From JARRNE01 sp963824085 (lineage in GTDB: Bacteria; Pseudomonadota; Gammaproteobacteria; Chromatiales; Chromatiaceae), in assembly GCA_963824085.1 (NCBI GenBank), contig CAWGNT010000015.1, forward strand, positions 620,001-684,000: DNA of 64,000 bases. The letters run 5' to 3'. The notes beneath the pieces are model-generated. The model was given only the letters and a program-made list of their open reading frames with translations, was not told the DNA's origin and made no database searches. This document shows, piece by piece, positions 25,963 through 33,765 of this stretch. The translations under genes were made by a program, and so were the position numbers. The first letter of the stretch is position 1; each line of letters starts with the position of its first letter.

Positions 25963-26146
25963 GATGTCTTCTCCTTCCGTTGTTCTCTGACATGCTCGGG
26001 AGCACCGTTCTTCAGCCTAAGAGACCGACAATAGGGAGAACGGTTCAAACGTACACAGGGGGCAACACCAAGACTTGGCAGCAGGAAAGCCGTGGGCGGG
26101 TAAGGTAATCGACCCGGTGTTTAGCCGGATCGCGCAGGACAACATT

Positions 26147-26647
26147 TCACGGGTTGCTCCCCCCCTGCATGCGGGTCGCCTTCTCCAGCACCATGGACTC
26201 CAAGTCCCGCTTGTACTGTACGACCCGCTCTCGCACCGAAAGGTCGGTCGCCCCCAAAATCTGCGCGGCGAGTATGCCCGCGTTCCTACCTCCATTGATG
26301 GCCACCGAGGCGACCGGTACCCCTGCGGGCATCTGGACGATGGATAAGAGCGAGTCCTGGCCGGAGAGGGCCGAGGTTTTGACCGGAACCCCGATCACGG
26401 GCAGCGGCGTAAGCGATGCGGCCATACCCGGAAGATGGGCCGCACCGCCGGCGCCGGCGATGATGACCTGCAGCCCCCGCTCAACCGCCGCCTGCGCGTA
26501 CTCGTAGAGCCGCTTCGGCGTGCGGTGTGCCGAGACGATTGTCATCTCCCAGGGCACACCAAGCTCCGAGAGGATATCGGCCGCTTCCTGCATGACGGGC
26601 AGATCCGAATCACTGCCCATGATGATACCGACCTGCGCCTGGGTCAT
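26147..26647 (-). CDS. purE: N5-carboxyaminoimidazole ribonucleotide mutase
   Basis: Class I PurE, 166 residues; converts N5-CAIR to CAIR in purine synthesis. Diagnostic motifs are GIIMGSDSDLPVM, VSAHRTPKRLYEYA and IIAGAGGAAHLPGM, with PVIGVPVKTSALSGQDSLLS forming the rest of the active site. Overlaps the end of purK by four bases, so the two enzymes that hand over the unstable N5-CAIR are made together. The order here is purK then purE, the reverse of E. coli. Confidence 0.97.
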   Translation of the reverse strand: MTQAQVGIIMGSDSDLPVMQEAADILSELGVPWEMTIVSAHRTPKRLYEYAQAAVERGLQVIIAGAGGAAHLPGMAASLTPLPVIGVPVKTSALSGQDSLLSIVQMPAGVPVASVAINGGRNAGILAAQILGATDLSVRERVVQYKRDLESMVLEKATRMQGGSNP

Positions 26648-27801
26648 GGATGATCCTCCCCCGTAATCTCCATCAGCTCGCGCACCCGCTCCGCCTTTCC
26701 GCGGGCGGCCTCGATGTCTCCATCGAGCACGGTGACGTGCCCCATCTTACGGAAGGGCTGGGTTGCGGCCTTGCCGTAAATGTGAACGCACACCCCGGGG
26801 ATGGCCAGCGCCGCCGCCATGCCCCTGATGACCGGGCGCCCATGATGTCCGGGGGCACCCAGCAGATTGATCATGGCCGCCGGCGATAGGAGGTCAGTCG
26901 CCCCAAGCGGCAGGCCGAGAACCGCCCGCAGGTGCTGCTCGAACTGATCCGTCACGCAGGCCTCGATGGTGTAGTGGCCGGAGTTGTGCGTACGCGGCGC
27001 GACCTCGTTGACCAGCAGCTCGCCGTCGGCCGTCAGAAACATCTCCACGCCGAACACGCCCACTGCTCCTAGGGCCCGCGCGGTACGGACGGCAAGCGCC
27101 TGGGCAGCCGCCGTCGTCGCCGCCGAGATGTCCGCAGGCGCCAGCAGCATGTCGAGAACGTTCTCGCCCGGGCGAAAGATCATCTCCACGACCGGGTAAC
27201 AGCGGCAGTCTCCGTCGAGACCGCGAGCCACAAGCACCGCGATCTCCTTCCGGGCCACGACGAACCGCTCCACCAGAGAGGGCAACGGCAGGTGGCTCCC
27301 GTAGTCCGACTCCGTCCGCATCACCGAGACCCCGCGCCCGTCGTAGCCCCCGCGCCTCGCCTTCTGTACCAGGGGATAACCGAAGGCAGCAAAGGCCTCC
27401 GGACTTGGGAATGGCACCTCGACGAATTCCGCTGTCGGAATTCCGGCATCGCGGAGCAGCGTCTTCTGCCGCAGCTTGTCCTGAACGACTGCCAGCACGT
27501 CCGGCACGGGATGGATGCGGCGCCCCTCCTGCGCGAGCTCGATGAGGGTCTCGGTGTCGATGTCCTCGATGTCGAAAGTGGTCACAGTGCACGACTCGAC
27601 CAGCTCCCTCAGCTTCGCCGGGTCGTGATAGTCGCCCACGATCTGGTGGCCCGAGACCTGGCCCGCCGGCGAGCCCGGCGTGGGATCGAGCACGGCGCAG
27701 GTGCAGCCGAGCCGTTTTGCGGCCTTGACCATCATGCGGCCGAGCTGGCCGCCACCGATGATTCCGATGCGGGCAACCGGGAAAGGAAAAACGTCTGCCA
27801 T
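26644..27801 (-). CDS. purK: N5-carboxyaminoimidazole ribonucleotide synthase
   Basis: 385-residue ATP-grasp enzyme that carboxylates AIR with ATP and bicarbonate. N terminus IGIIGGGQLGRMM is the PurK nucleotide-binding start; TFDIEDIDTETL, VQKARRGGYDGRGV and NEVAPRTHNSGHYTIEAC are ATP-grasp and family signatures. First gene of a two-gene unit with purE. Length is slightly above the E. coli enzyme (355). Confidence 0.96.
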   Translation of the reverse strand: MADVFPFPVARIGIIGGGQLGRMMVKAAKRLGCTCAVLDPTPGSPAGQVSGHQIVGDYHDPAKLRELVESCTVTTFDIEDIDTETLIELAQEGRRIHPVPDVLAVVQDKLRQKTLLRDAGIPTAEFVEVPFPSPEAFAAFGYPLVQKARRGGYDGRGVSVMRTESDYGSHLPLPSLVERFVVARKEIAVLVARGLDGDCRCYPVVEMIFRPGENVLDMLLAPADISAATTAAAQALAVRTARALGAVGVFGVEMFLTADGELLVNEVAPRTHNSGHYTIEACVTDQFEQHLRAVLGLPLGATDLLSPAAMINLLGAPGHHGRPVIRGMAAALAIPGVCVHIYGKAATQPFRKMGHVTVLDGDIEAARGKAERVRELMEITGEDHP

Positions 27802-27929
27802 GACTCCGGCCTAATGCGCGAGAAGAGGTTCGGTCAAACAGAAGAAGCAGTTGAACTGCCAATGGTGACAATATTGTCGTGTAGCTCGCGATGCTACCAG
27901 AAGACCCGTACCTCTGCGGCCGAGGCGTC

Positions 27930-28100
27930 TTAGTGTGCGGGCGACACCCCCAGCAGCTCAGCTAAACGGCGCGCTGTGATGATCCGCACGACTTCGATCT
28001 TGCCAAGAGCTAGCAGGTCGCGCTTGTCGCCCACCACCAGGTAGTCTGCCGCGCCGGCAATCGCTGTGGCGAGTATAGGGTTGTCACCCGGATCCGGAGA
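27930..28100 (-). pseudogene. PIN-domain toxin, C-terminal remnant
   Basis: The stretch DPGDNPILATAIAGAADYLV continuing through VGDKRDLLALGK to the stop is the last third of a PIN-domain RNase toxin (conserved DNP and GDKDL motifs). There is no N-terminal half: upstream the same frame runs into remnants of a helicase gene. Part of the decayed island. Confidence 0.65.
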
Positions 28101-28109
28101 CAGTTCTAC

Positions 28110-28560
28110 GCTCGGTAATGCCTGCAAGCACGGTTGCGTGGCGTCGCAGTCCATTCGACAGGGTGCCGACCTCAGCCGGCGTAAGGTACTTGCGAATCCG
28201 CGCGTACCGAGAAACCCGCCGAAGCCGGTGCGCCTCGTCGATGACCAGGTAGAAGCGATCCGGGATCGCGTGGAGGTGTTCGTGAAGGTCGCCCAGATCG
28301 GCCAGGACCGCCCGTCCTCCTGCCGGGTCAGGCGCTTGTCCGTCCCGAGCTTCTGCACGTTGATGAAGTGGATGGTGCCCGGCTCCAGCTGCTCCCGGTC
28401 GAAGCCCGCGTCGATGGTCACCAGCCGGTGCACGCCGATCCGCTCCGAGACCTGGTTGATTCGGCGCCGTGTCTGCTCGTTCAGCTCCGGCATGTCCGAG
28501 ACCCACAGAACCACCGCCCCCCGGTGGGCCTGGAAACCGACGGCGCCGCGCCTTCTTTCG
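28110..28560 (-). pseudogene. Type III restriction/DEAD helicase remnant (internal part)
   Basis: Two frames contain complementary parts of a superfamily II helicase domain: VLWVSDMPELNEQTRRRINQ and GTIHFINVQKLGTD in one, then FYLVIDEAHRL (motif II, DEAH) in another, needing a frameshift near 28290-28310. It resembles the ATPase part of type III restriction (Res) subunits. No motif I or complete domain. See also 28743-28880. Confidence 0.6.
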
Positions 28561-28683
28561 CAGGTCGTCGTAAGACTTCGTCGCATCGCGCGGCTCTACC
28601 TCGTTCCCATGTATCACCCAGTCGGCGATGAGGAACATCTCGACCAGCGCCTGGTACTCCTTATTCGTGAAATTGATCTTCAT
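28561..28683 (-). pseudogene. N-terminal fragment of an unknown small protein
   Basis: Begins at ATG 28683 with MKINFTNKEYQALVEMFLIA and DWVIHGNEVEPRD, which reads like the start of a normal soluble protein, then loses sensible composition near 28560 where helicase-like sequence begins. Taken as a gene start fused by deletion to the helicase remnant. Family not recognised. Confidence 0.4.
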
Positions 28684-28742
28684 ATCTGTTGCTTCCCGTG
28701 GGCGCAGATGTGCCCACACCGCGCTGACCTCGCGCCCTGCAC

Positions 28743-28880
28743 CTACCGTGTCAGCTCACCGCTGAACGCGGCGTAGTTGTTGGCGACGATAAACTCGACA
28801 TCCGTCCCGAGCGCCTCGAAGTGGGCCTTTCCGCAGTCGATCTTCACCGACGCTGCAGTTGCGCCTTCGGGCCCTTGGCC
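28743..28880 (-). pseudogene. Type III restriction enzyme, C-terminal remnant
   Basis: The 45 or so residues ending at 28743 (VKIDCGKAHFEALGTDVEFI, then VANNYAAF) match the C-terminal end of Res-type helicase/nuclease subunits, where a VKTGKGHFEALG-type motif is usual. No upstream part remains: the BrnT operator region begins within 10 bases. Confidence 0.55.
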
Positions 28881-28886
28881 CAGAAA

Positions 28887-28912
28887 AAAGTATGGCGATA
28901 TCACCATACTTT
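28887..28912. promoter_or_regulatory. 9-bp inverted repeat, likely BrnA operator
   Basis: Perfect inverted repeat AAAGTATGG - 8 bases - CCATACTTT, ending 15 bases before the brnT ATG. BrnA antitoxins of this family repress their own operon by binding an inverted repeat ahead of brnT, so this is the obvious operator. A -10-like TATGAT follows at 28916-28921. The upstream in-frame ATG at 28892 lies inside the repeat, which supports the start at 28928. Confidence 0.65.
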
Positions 28913-28927
28913 GCCTATGATCGTCCC

Positions 28928-29218
28928 ATGACCGAACCGAGCTTCGAGTGGGACGACGCGAAAAACCTCGCAAATCAGCGCAAACACGGTGTCTCCTTCT
29001 TCGAGGCTCAATTTGCCTTTCTCGATCGCCAACGCATTATCGCCGAAGATCACGGGCACGGCCTCAAGGAACAGCGCTATTACTGCTTCGGCTTGAACGA
29101 GGAAGGCTCCGGCATCCTCACGGTCCGGTTCACATATCGCGATGGCCGCATTCGAATCTTTGGTGCAGGGTACTGGCGCAAAGGTAGACAGATCTATGAG
29201 CAAGCCAATTCAGTATAG
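28928..29218 (+). CDS. brnT: BrnT-family ribonuclease toxin
   Basis: 96-residue RelE-fold toxin that cleaves RNA when free of its antitoxin. The family pattern is complete: FEWDDAKNLANQRKHGVSF at the N terminus, an RYYCFGL segment and GRIRIFGAGYWRKGRQIYE (R and YxR near the C terminus, as in BrnT). It overlaps brnA by 23 bases, the standard brnTA order with toxin first. Confidence 0.92.
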   Translation: MTEPSFEWDDAKNLANQRKHGVSFFEAQFAFLDRQRIIAEDHGHGLKEQRYYCFGLNEEGSGILTVRFTYRDGRIRIFGAGYWRKGRQIYEQANSV

Positions 29219-29438
29219 CGATGAGCCTATCGGGGAAATCCGGCTCGTGCCGGATTTCTTGCCCTCTCCCGAGCAGTTGGTGCTTCGCAGCAGGCAAACC
29301 AAGGTCACGATCTCACTCAGTACGGAGAGTGTCGAGTTCTTCAAACAGGTCGCAAAGAAACACCATCTGCAGTATCAGAAGATGATCCGCCAACTTCTCG
29401 ATGACTATGTCGCCCAGCAGAAAGGTGCAAACAAGTAA
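29196..29438 (+). CDS. brnA: BrnA-family antitoxin
   Basis: 80-residue antitoxin. The N-terminal part wraps the toxin; the C-terminal ribbon-helix-helix-like part is visible in KVTISLSTESVEFFKQVAKK and YQKMIRQLLDDYV, which would bind the operator as a dimer. It starts inside the brnT frame, which enforces co-production. One of the intact modules left in this island. Confidence 0.88.
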   Translation: MSKPIQYSDEPIGEIRLVPDFLPSPEQLVLRSRQTKVTISLSTESVEFFKQVAKKHHLQYQKMIRQLLDDYVAQQKGANK

Positions 29439-29516
29439 TTGTGCCGTGAAGCGCTATTCCGCTTTTCTTTGCAACCGCCCAGTCGCGCCGACCCGGCCAA
29501 GGTTTAGCGCCTGCGG

Positions 29517-29753
29517 CTAAAGGCTCTTCACGTCGTCGATGCCCGCCTGACGCAGGATCTGGACCGTGTTGGTCTTGACCACGTCGTTTGGGAAGCCGGC
29601 GTCCTGCTCCGCATTCAAACCCGCGAAACCCCGCAACTCGATCTCGGTAACAACGGAAATCGCGAAACAACCGGCGGGTAGCGGCGCTGCGAGCAGGCCC
29701 TTTTGCAGGTAGATGACGACGTTGGTATCGAGGACGAAATCGTATCCCGTCAT
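29517..29753 (-). CDS. PIN-domain (VapC-like) toxin, probably truncated
   Basis: 78 residues. The N-terminal half is a good PIN domain: YDFVLDTNVVIYLQKG (first catalytic Asp) and ISVVTEIELRGFAGL (second acidic residue). A full VapC is about 130 residues, and the C-terminal acidic motif (DxxIAA-type) is missing; the last 25 residues (VVKTNTVQILRQAGIDDVKS) do not continue the fold. It overlaps the preceding gene by four bases (ATGA), an antitoxin-toxin arrangement. Probably inactive. Confidence 0.6.
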   Translation of the reverse strand: MTGYDFVLDTNVVIYLQKGLLAAPLPAGCFAISVVTEIELRGFAGLNAEQDAGFPNDVVKTNTVQILRQAGIDDVKSL

Positions 29754-29989
29754 TTCTGGTCCCACTCGGCGCGCTGCGCTTGTTGCCAAGCCACTGGATC
29801 GTCAATGGGCCAATCGATCTGGTTTGCGAAAGCCATCAGGCGCGCGGATTGGTCGCCTGTACCCGTTGCTTTATCTTCGGTTTCCGGTAACAGCACAATG
29901 ATGCGTGCTCTATGGCCAAAGGCGGGCCGGAAAACCTCGGGAAGCTTCCCGTCCGCGGGGATGTCGGTTTCGAGCTCTATGGCGCGCAT
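29750..29989 (-). CDS. VapB-like antitoxin
   Basis: 79 residues. The N-terminal AELETDIPADGKLPEVF-type segment (here MRAIELETDIPADGKLPEVF) and HRARIIVLLPE are the pattern of antitoxins paired with PIN toxins. It precedes and overlaps the truncated PIN gene. Intact by itself; it could now act only as a DNA-binding leftover. Antitoxin assignment rests on position and this motif. Confidence 0.6.
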   Translation of the reverse strand: MRAIELETDIPADGKLPEVFRPAFGHRARIIVLLPETEDKATGTGDQSARLMAFANQIDWPIDDPVAWQQAQRAEWDQK

Positions 29990-30059
29990 TGATTCGTCCT
30001 CAAACGAGGTGAAGTGAAAGTCAGTCGTAGATTAGCCACTGGAACCCGTGTCTCCAAGA

Positions 30060-30901
30060 TCAGAGGAGCCGCGCAGCCTCGCGCAGCCGCCGCTCCAGTT
30101 GCTTGATCTGGCTGTTCAACTCCACCTGCCGGTTGAACTGGGTCTCTTTCCTGATCTAGGCCTTGAGGCCCTGGATACGCGCGTCCAGTGCACGGCAGGC
30201 GGCCAGGCTCTCCCGCCGCCGGCTACGCAGCGCGGGGTGTGTCTCCAGCCGGTAGGTGCCGCTCAACTGCGCGCAGGCCAGGGCGACGAGGCGGTCGGCC
30301 AGGGCGGAGTAGAGAGCGTAGAAGTGGATATGCGGCAGGTCGGCGAAGCGAAGGCTCGCGAGGAATGCCTGCTGCACCGGGGGCGGGTCGGCCAGGTCGA
30401 TCCAGTCCGTCGCCAGAAAGTCGTCGGCGAAGATGGCGCCCTTCTCGGCCTGACTGAACCTCTTCTTCGCTATGCTCAGAAGACAGTTATGAGTTGAGAG
30501 TTGAGAGTGCGGAGCTCGGGGACTGCTGCTGGTCCTTCTTCAACTCTCAACCCCCCATTCTTAACTCTCAACTCAAGTATCACTGGATAAGGTATTGCCC
30601 GATGCACTATCTCGGCGAGGCGCTTCGCGCGTTTCGGCGATGTCAGATCCGCCTGGAGCACGGCGATCTACAGATACTCCCGCTCCGCGTCCTGGTAGGG
30701 CTGGATCGGGATGGTGCTCGGCTTGAGGGTGTAGGCCCAGGTGACAGAATCCAGGTCGTCGCGCAGGGCCTTCCGGTCCGTGACGCCCAAGGCGGCGTTC
30801 TCCTCGAACAGCTTCTTGAAGACCCGCTTGCCGAGCTTGCAGCTCTCGGGAAAGGCGAAAGAGTTGAGAATGGAGAGTTGAGAGGGGTGAGTTGTCGTCA
30901 T
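30060..30901 (-). pseudogene. DUF4391 protein gene, three lesions
   Basis: Pieces add up to one DUF4391 protein: FPESCKLGKRVFKKLFEE and LKPSTIPIQPY near the start, AVLQADLTSPKRAKRLAEIV and YPVIL next, then FSQAEKGAIFADDFLATDW, HIHFYALYSALADRLVALAC and ETQFNRQVELNSQIKQLE at the end. Lesions: a frameshift near 30662, an inserted TTGAGAG-rich segment at about 30484-30585, and a TAG at 30156-30158 before the last 32 codons. DUF4391 genes usually neighbour helicase and methylase genes in defence islands; its role is unknown. Confidence 0.75.
30488..30576. repeat. TTGAGAG-rich insertion with inverted ends
   Basis: GAGTTGAGAGTTGAGAG (30491-30507) and, inverted, CAACTCTCAA plus TTAACTCTCAACTCAAG (30540-30576) bracket about 30 other bases. 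It interrupts the DUF4391 frame between YPVIL and AKKRFSQ. The same heptad repeat also occurs at 30861-30884 and 31274-31302. Confidence 0.65.
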
Positions 30902-31290
30902 TTCGGTTGATTCTTAGTTGACTTGACGATTGATGTCAGAATGGCAACTAACTCATTCGATTCTTGGGTCAGGTTCGCAAGACGAGATTTCTCAACCACA
31001 TCCGTTGCGGCAAGAAGCCGTAATCAATAATGTGTTTCTCGTGCTTCTTTTAGTGCAACGGACATCTTGGACAAAAAGTCTGCGCGACTTTGTCCACCCT
31101 GCGCTTCTTCGATATTCGCGGCAATCGAAGTCCCTGAACGGATCAATTGACGCGACAGCGTCCGCCCAACACTGGGCGTCTCCTCCATAAACCGGCACAG
31201 CGTCACGATCCGCACCGCAAACAGGAATGACCGTTGCGGGACTCCAAGGTCCCTCGTCGCTATGCCCTCCCCCAAACTCTCAACTTTCAA
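30898..31290 (-). pseudogene. Four-helix-bundle (23S rRNA intervening-sequence-type) protein with internal TGA
   Basis: Reads as the S23/four-helix-bundle family: FAVRIVTLCRFMEETPSVGR, RQLIRSGTSIAANIEEAQGG and SKMSVALKEARETHY. At 31024-31026 a TGA stands where the family has Trp, after which the frame continues with LRLLAATDVVEKSRLANLTQ to a stop at 30898-30900. So it is a single nonsense mutation (TGG to TGA). The N terminus is overwritten by the TTGAGAG repeat at 31274-31302, so no proper start remains. Free-standing copies of this family have no known function. Confidence 0.75.
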
Positions 31291-31302
31291 CTCTCAACTC
31301 TC
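31274..31302. repeat. TTGAGAG heptad repeat between helicase and four-helix-bundle remnants
   Basis: AAACTCTCAACTTTCAACTC followed by TCAACTCTC: four near-identical AACTCTC units. It encodes the last residues of the helicase fragment (RELRVES) and the first of the next frame, so it has been inserted at the junction of the two. A further copy is at 30861-30884. Confidence 0.6.
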
Positions 31303-32395
31303 TTCCAACGATCACGACATAGCAGACAACCTCAAAATCGTCTATCCCGCGGAAGCTGTCATTACTCAGTACAGTCCCGCCTCGTTGGAAGAGCGACTCG
31401 ACGCCCTTCTCCTCAGCCTTGCCGGTGATCGCGGCGACGGCCTTGGCGAGCAGGTTCTGATAATGGCTCATGTCGGCGCCGTTGCGCGTGACGGCATTGA
31501 ACGCAGCGACCGCGTGTGGCTCCGGATAGGAGCGACCCAAGGTCAGCTTCTTGAGCAGGTCCAGGATCTTGCGAGCATTGGTGAAATTGAGCCGGGGCTC
31601 GCCGTCGTCGGAGACATAGACCAGGTAGTGCGGGGCGAGGGCGTAGGTGCTGTCGGCGCGGACCTTGGCGTTGTCGCTGCGCAGGCAGAAGATGACGCCG
31701 CGTTCCAGGCGGCCCTCCCCGAGCAGGTTCTCGAACAGGTCGTCGCATGGGGTCACGGCGAACGCGCCTGGGGGCATGCCTTCGAGGACCTCGGCGTGCT
31801 CCTTGAGATACTCCGCGAGGTCCATGCGGAAGTCGTTCAGTGTCATATTCGTGATGGAAATACCGCCGCCGAGGTCTTCCACGTCGACCACCTCGTTCTG
31901 GAGCTGCTCGAGCTGGCGGCGTCGGTACTCCAAGTCCTTCATCTGACCGGCATCCGTGGTCTCGACAAGGTTCTCCTCGCCGGTCGCGGAGATGTCGAGC
32001 AGGACCATGCGGCCGAAGCGTTGGACGATACGCACCGGGTTCCAGTGGATGTCGTAGTTGACCAGGTAGTCGCAGTCCTGAAGATTCTGGCCCTCGGCGA
32101 TGCAGTCGGTGGCGATCAGGAGGTCGATCTCCGCGGTCTCGGCCGCGTCGATCCCCTCATCGATCAGGGCCCGCTCCTTCGCGATCGGCGCGAAGGCGGT
32201 GAGGATCGAAGCGAGGTCCCGGCGCGTCTTGCGCAACGTGGTCCGGTTGCCTCCGGTATGGCCGGTGACCAGGGCCGAGTGCAGGCCAAGCGCTTCCAAC
32301 GCCCACTCGGCAATGTTGCGGTAGAGGTAATCGGCGGTGTCGGCAAAGGCGGTGAAGATGATGATCTTGCGATTGCCGGGGTTGATCGGCAGGGA
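31280..32395 (-). pseudogene. Superfamily II helicase, C-terminal half only
   Basis: About 370 residues of a large SNF2-like helicase: KIIIFTAFADTADYLYRNIA (motif IV region), LLIATDCIAEGQNLQDCDYL (motif V) and HWNPVRIVQRFGR (motif VI), then a long C-terminal extension to GKAEEKGVESLFQRGG. Motifs I-III and the rest of the ATPase core are absent; the open frame continues upstream only into the 307-bp duplicated block. The gene was therefore cut by the event that placed that block here. Confidence 0.75.
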
Positions 32396-32697
32396 TTCGG
32401 AGACCTGGTTCTGACATAGATATCCAAATCGCTTGCTTCGGTGGCGCTGCCCCGCGCGAAGGAGCCGAAACCCCCCATTTCTTTGATGCCAAGGGAATCG
32501 CGCCACTCTCGTTTGAGATCGCGGAGCGCCAACAGCACCCCTTCCCGATCCTTGGGCGAAGCGTCTTGAGCTTCTACCCGACCCGTTATAGAACCTGCCT
32601 CGCGGACTGAAACTTTGGAATTCTCTCACCCGACCCGCTGGTTGCGTACCAGCTTGCGCAGCACCCGGGGGGCGCTGGTCTCGGCCGGGCGCAGTGG
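32391..32697. repeat. 307-bp direct duplication, copy 1
   Basis: Nearly identical to 33886-34192 at a constant offset of 1495 bases, with about a dozen mismatches by eye and no indels. It contains the first part of an MNT nucleotidyltransferase gene (GSFARGSATEASDLDIY, minus strand) and the end of an unrelated frame ending RKLVRNQRV. Copy 1 cuts a helicase gene; copy 2 is in the native context, where the nucleotidyltransferase frame is complete. Confidence 0.85.
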
Positions 32698-32719
32698 TCA
32701 TTGTTGGGCGGCTGTCTCT

Positions 32720-33070
32720 TCAATCCGCGGGACGAATCCGCACCCGCTGCGAGGTGACCGTCAGGATGGCGCCACGATTAAGCTCGTCCGCGTACTGATT
32801 CAGGACGGTGGCGCAGTATGCCCCTTGTCGGCGGGCAGGGATGTCCACCAGCCGGACGATCCCGCAGTGGGGCCTGCCGTAAACGATGGCCAGCTCACCG
32901 AAATCCTTGTCTAGCGTGATCAATACGCGGCCCTCGTCAAAGGCAAGACCCAAAACCGCCGAATCGCCCGGATCCGGGGGCGTCTCGCCCATCCAGCGCA
33001 CCTCGTGCCCGGCGGCGGCCAAGGTTGCGGCAGCCCCGCCCCAGATACAGGTGTCCAGCAGTAGCTTCAC
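32720..33070 (-). CDS. DUF5615 (PIN-like) toxin candidate
   Basis: 116 residues: MKLLLDTCIWGGAAATLAAA with the first PIN-like Asp, GDSAVLGLAFDEGRVLITLDKDFGEL with the later acidic pair, and GIVRLVDIP. This is the Mut7-C/DUF5615 fold, predicted RNase. It overlaps the DUF433 gene by four bases (ATGA), the usual order of this predicted toxin-antitoxin pair. Frame intact and unbroken, unlike most neighbours. Confidence 0.82.
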   Translation of the reverse strand: MKLLLDTCIWGGAAATLAAAGHEVRWMGETPPDPGDSAVLGLAFDEGRVLITLDKDFGELAIVYGRPHCGIVRLVDIPARRQGAYCATVLNQYADELNRGAILTVTSQRVRIRPAD

Positions 33071-33318
33071 GCCGCTGCGTCGACGATCAGGGGCTCGACC
33101 CGCTCATGCTCGACGAGGCGATGGGCGTAGGCTAAGCAGGCGAGAATGTCCTCCCGCTCCAGCCAGGGATAGCCTTCCAGCAAGGTCTCGACGCTGTCTC
33201 CGGCCGCGAGCATGCCCAGCACGTGCTCCACGGCAAGCCGCCGGCCACGGATGATCGGCTTGCCGCCGAAGATGCCCGGGTTGACGGTAATGCGTTGCAA
33301 CAAAGGGTCTCCGTGCAT
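33067..33318 (-). CDS. DUF433 antitoxin candidate
   Basis: 83 residues with the full DUF433 motif: RITVNPGIFGGKPIIRGRRL, then VEHVLGMLAAGDS and LLEGYPWLEREDILACLAYA. DUF433 proteins have a winged helix-like DNA-binding fold and are the usual upstream partners of DUF5615 toxins. The pair is likely a functional module, self-repressing by analogy with other type II systems (inference). Confidence 0.85.
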   Translation of the reverse strand: MHGDPLLQRITVNPGIFGGKPIIRGRRLAVEHVLGMLAAGDSVETLLEGYPWLEREDILACLAYAHRLVEHERVEPLIVDAAA

Positions 33319-33426
33319 TTTCTATCCTCGGTCTCGACCTATTTCTATTGGCTGACTCGATGATGCCAGGGTAATGGCAATCCGCCTCGCAACACCACAA
33401 CCTCTAGACTTACTAATGAGTGCGTT

Positions 33427-33496
33427 GGATAGGCGACACGCAGACGGCTGAGCAACAGCAACGAAGCCACGTTATCGCCGGGTATGTCGCCTATCC
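33427..33496. repeat. Short element with perfect 12-bp inverted ends
   Basis: GGATAGGCGACA (33427-33438) and TGTCGCCTATCC (33485-33496) bracket 46 bases. It lies in the 342-base gap 33319-33660, where no gene was recognised. It could be a miniature inverted-repeat element; no transposase is in the window. Confidence 0.5.
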
Positions 33497-33660
33497 TGTA
33501 ACCTCTTTAGTACTTACACGCGGGCGCGGCGTCGTCAAGACTCCGCCGGAGGACCCGCACTCGGACCATGGCCCGCGGCCCTGTCCAACAGATCCGGGCC
33601 CTAGGCATCTTTCCCAGCCACGCGTTTGGCAAGCAGCGAAACCGAATCTCCGTGTCGGCC

Positions 33661-33765
33661 TCAGCCAGCACAACACCTCACGGGAAGCAGCGCTCGCCGC
33701 CGGACCTTTCGCACGGCACCATGGATTTGGCCCACGATGTCCAGCACCAAGGTCCGGTCATACAT
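33661..33765 (-). pseudogene. HepT (HEPN, DUF86) toxin, N-terminal remnant
   Basis: Starts at ATG 33765 with MYDRTLVLDIVGQIHGAVRK, the HepT N terminus, and stops after 34 codons; the HEPN motif RxxxxH is lost. It overlaps the MntA-like stop by eight bases, the standard arrangement of MntA-HepT pairs, where MntA AMPylates HepT to silence it. The toxin is thus gone while the antitoxin frame remains. Confidence 0.6.

Noticed and set aside
30156..31026. Stop-codon reassignment (TAG, TGA)
   Set aside because: Intact genes in the window use both codons as normal stops; the in-frame stops are confined to decayed genes.
30488..31302. Possible CRISPR array from TTGAGAG repeats
   Set aside because: Units are 7 bases, irregularly spaced and in both orientations, with no spacers of even length and no cas genes.
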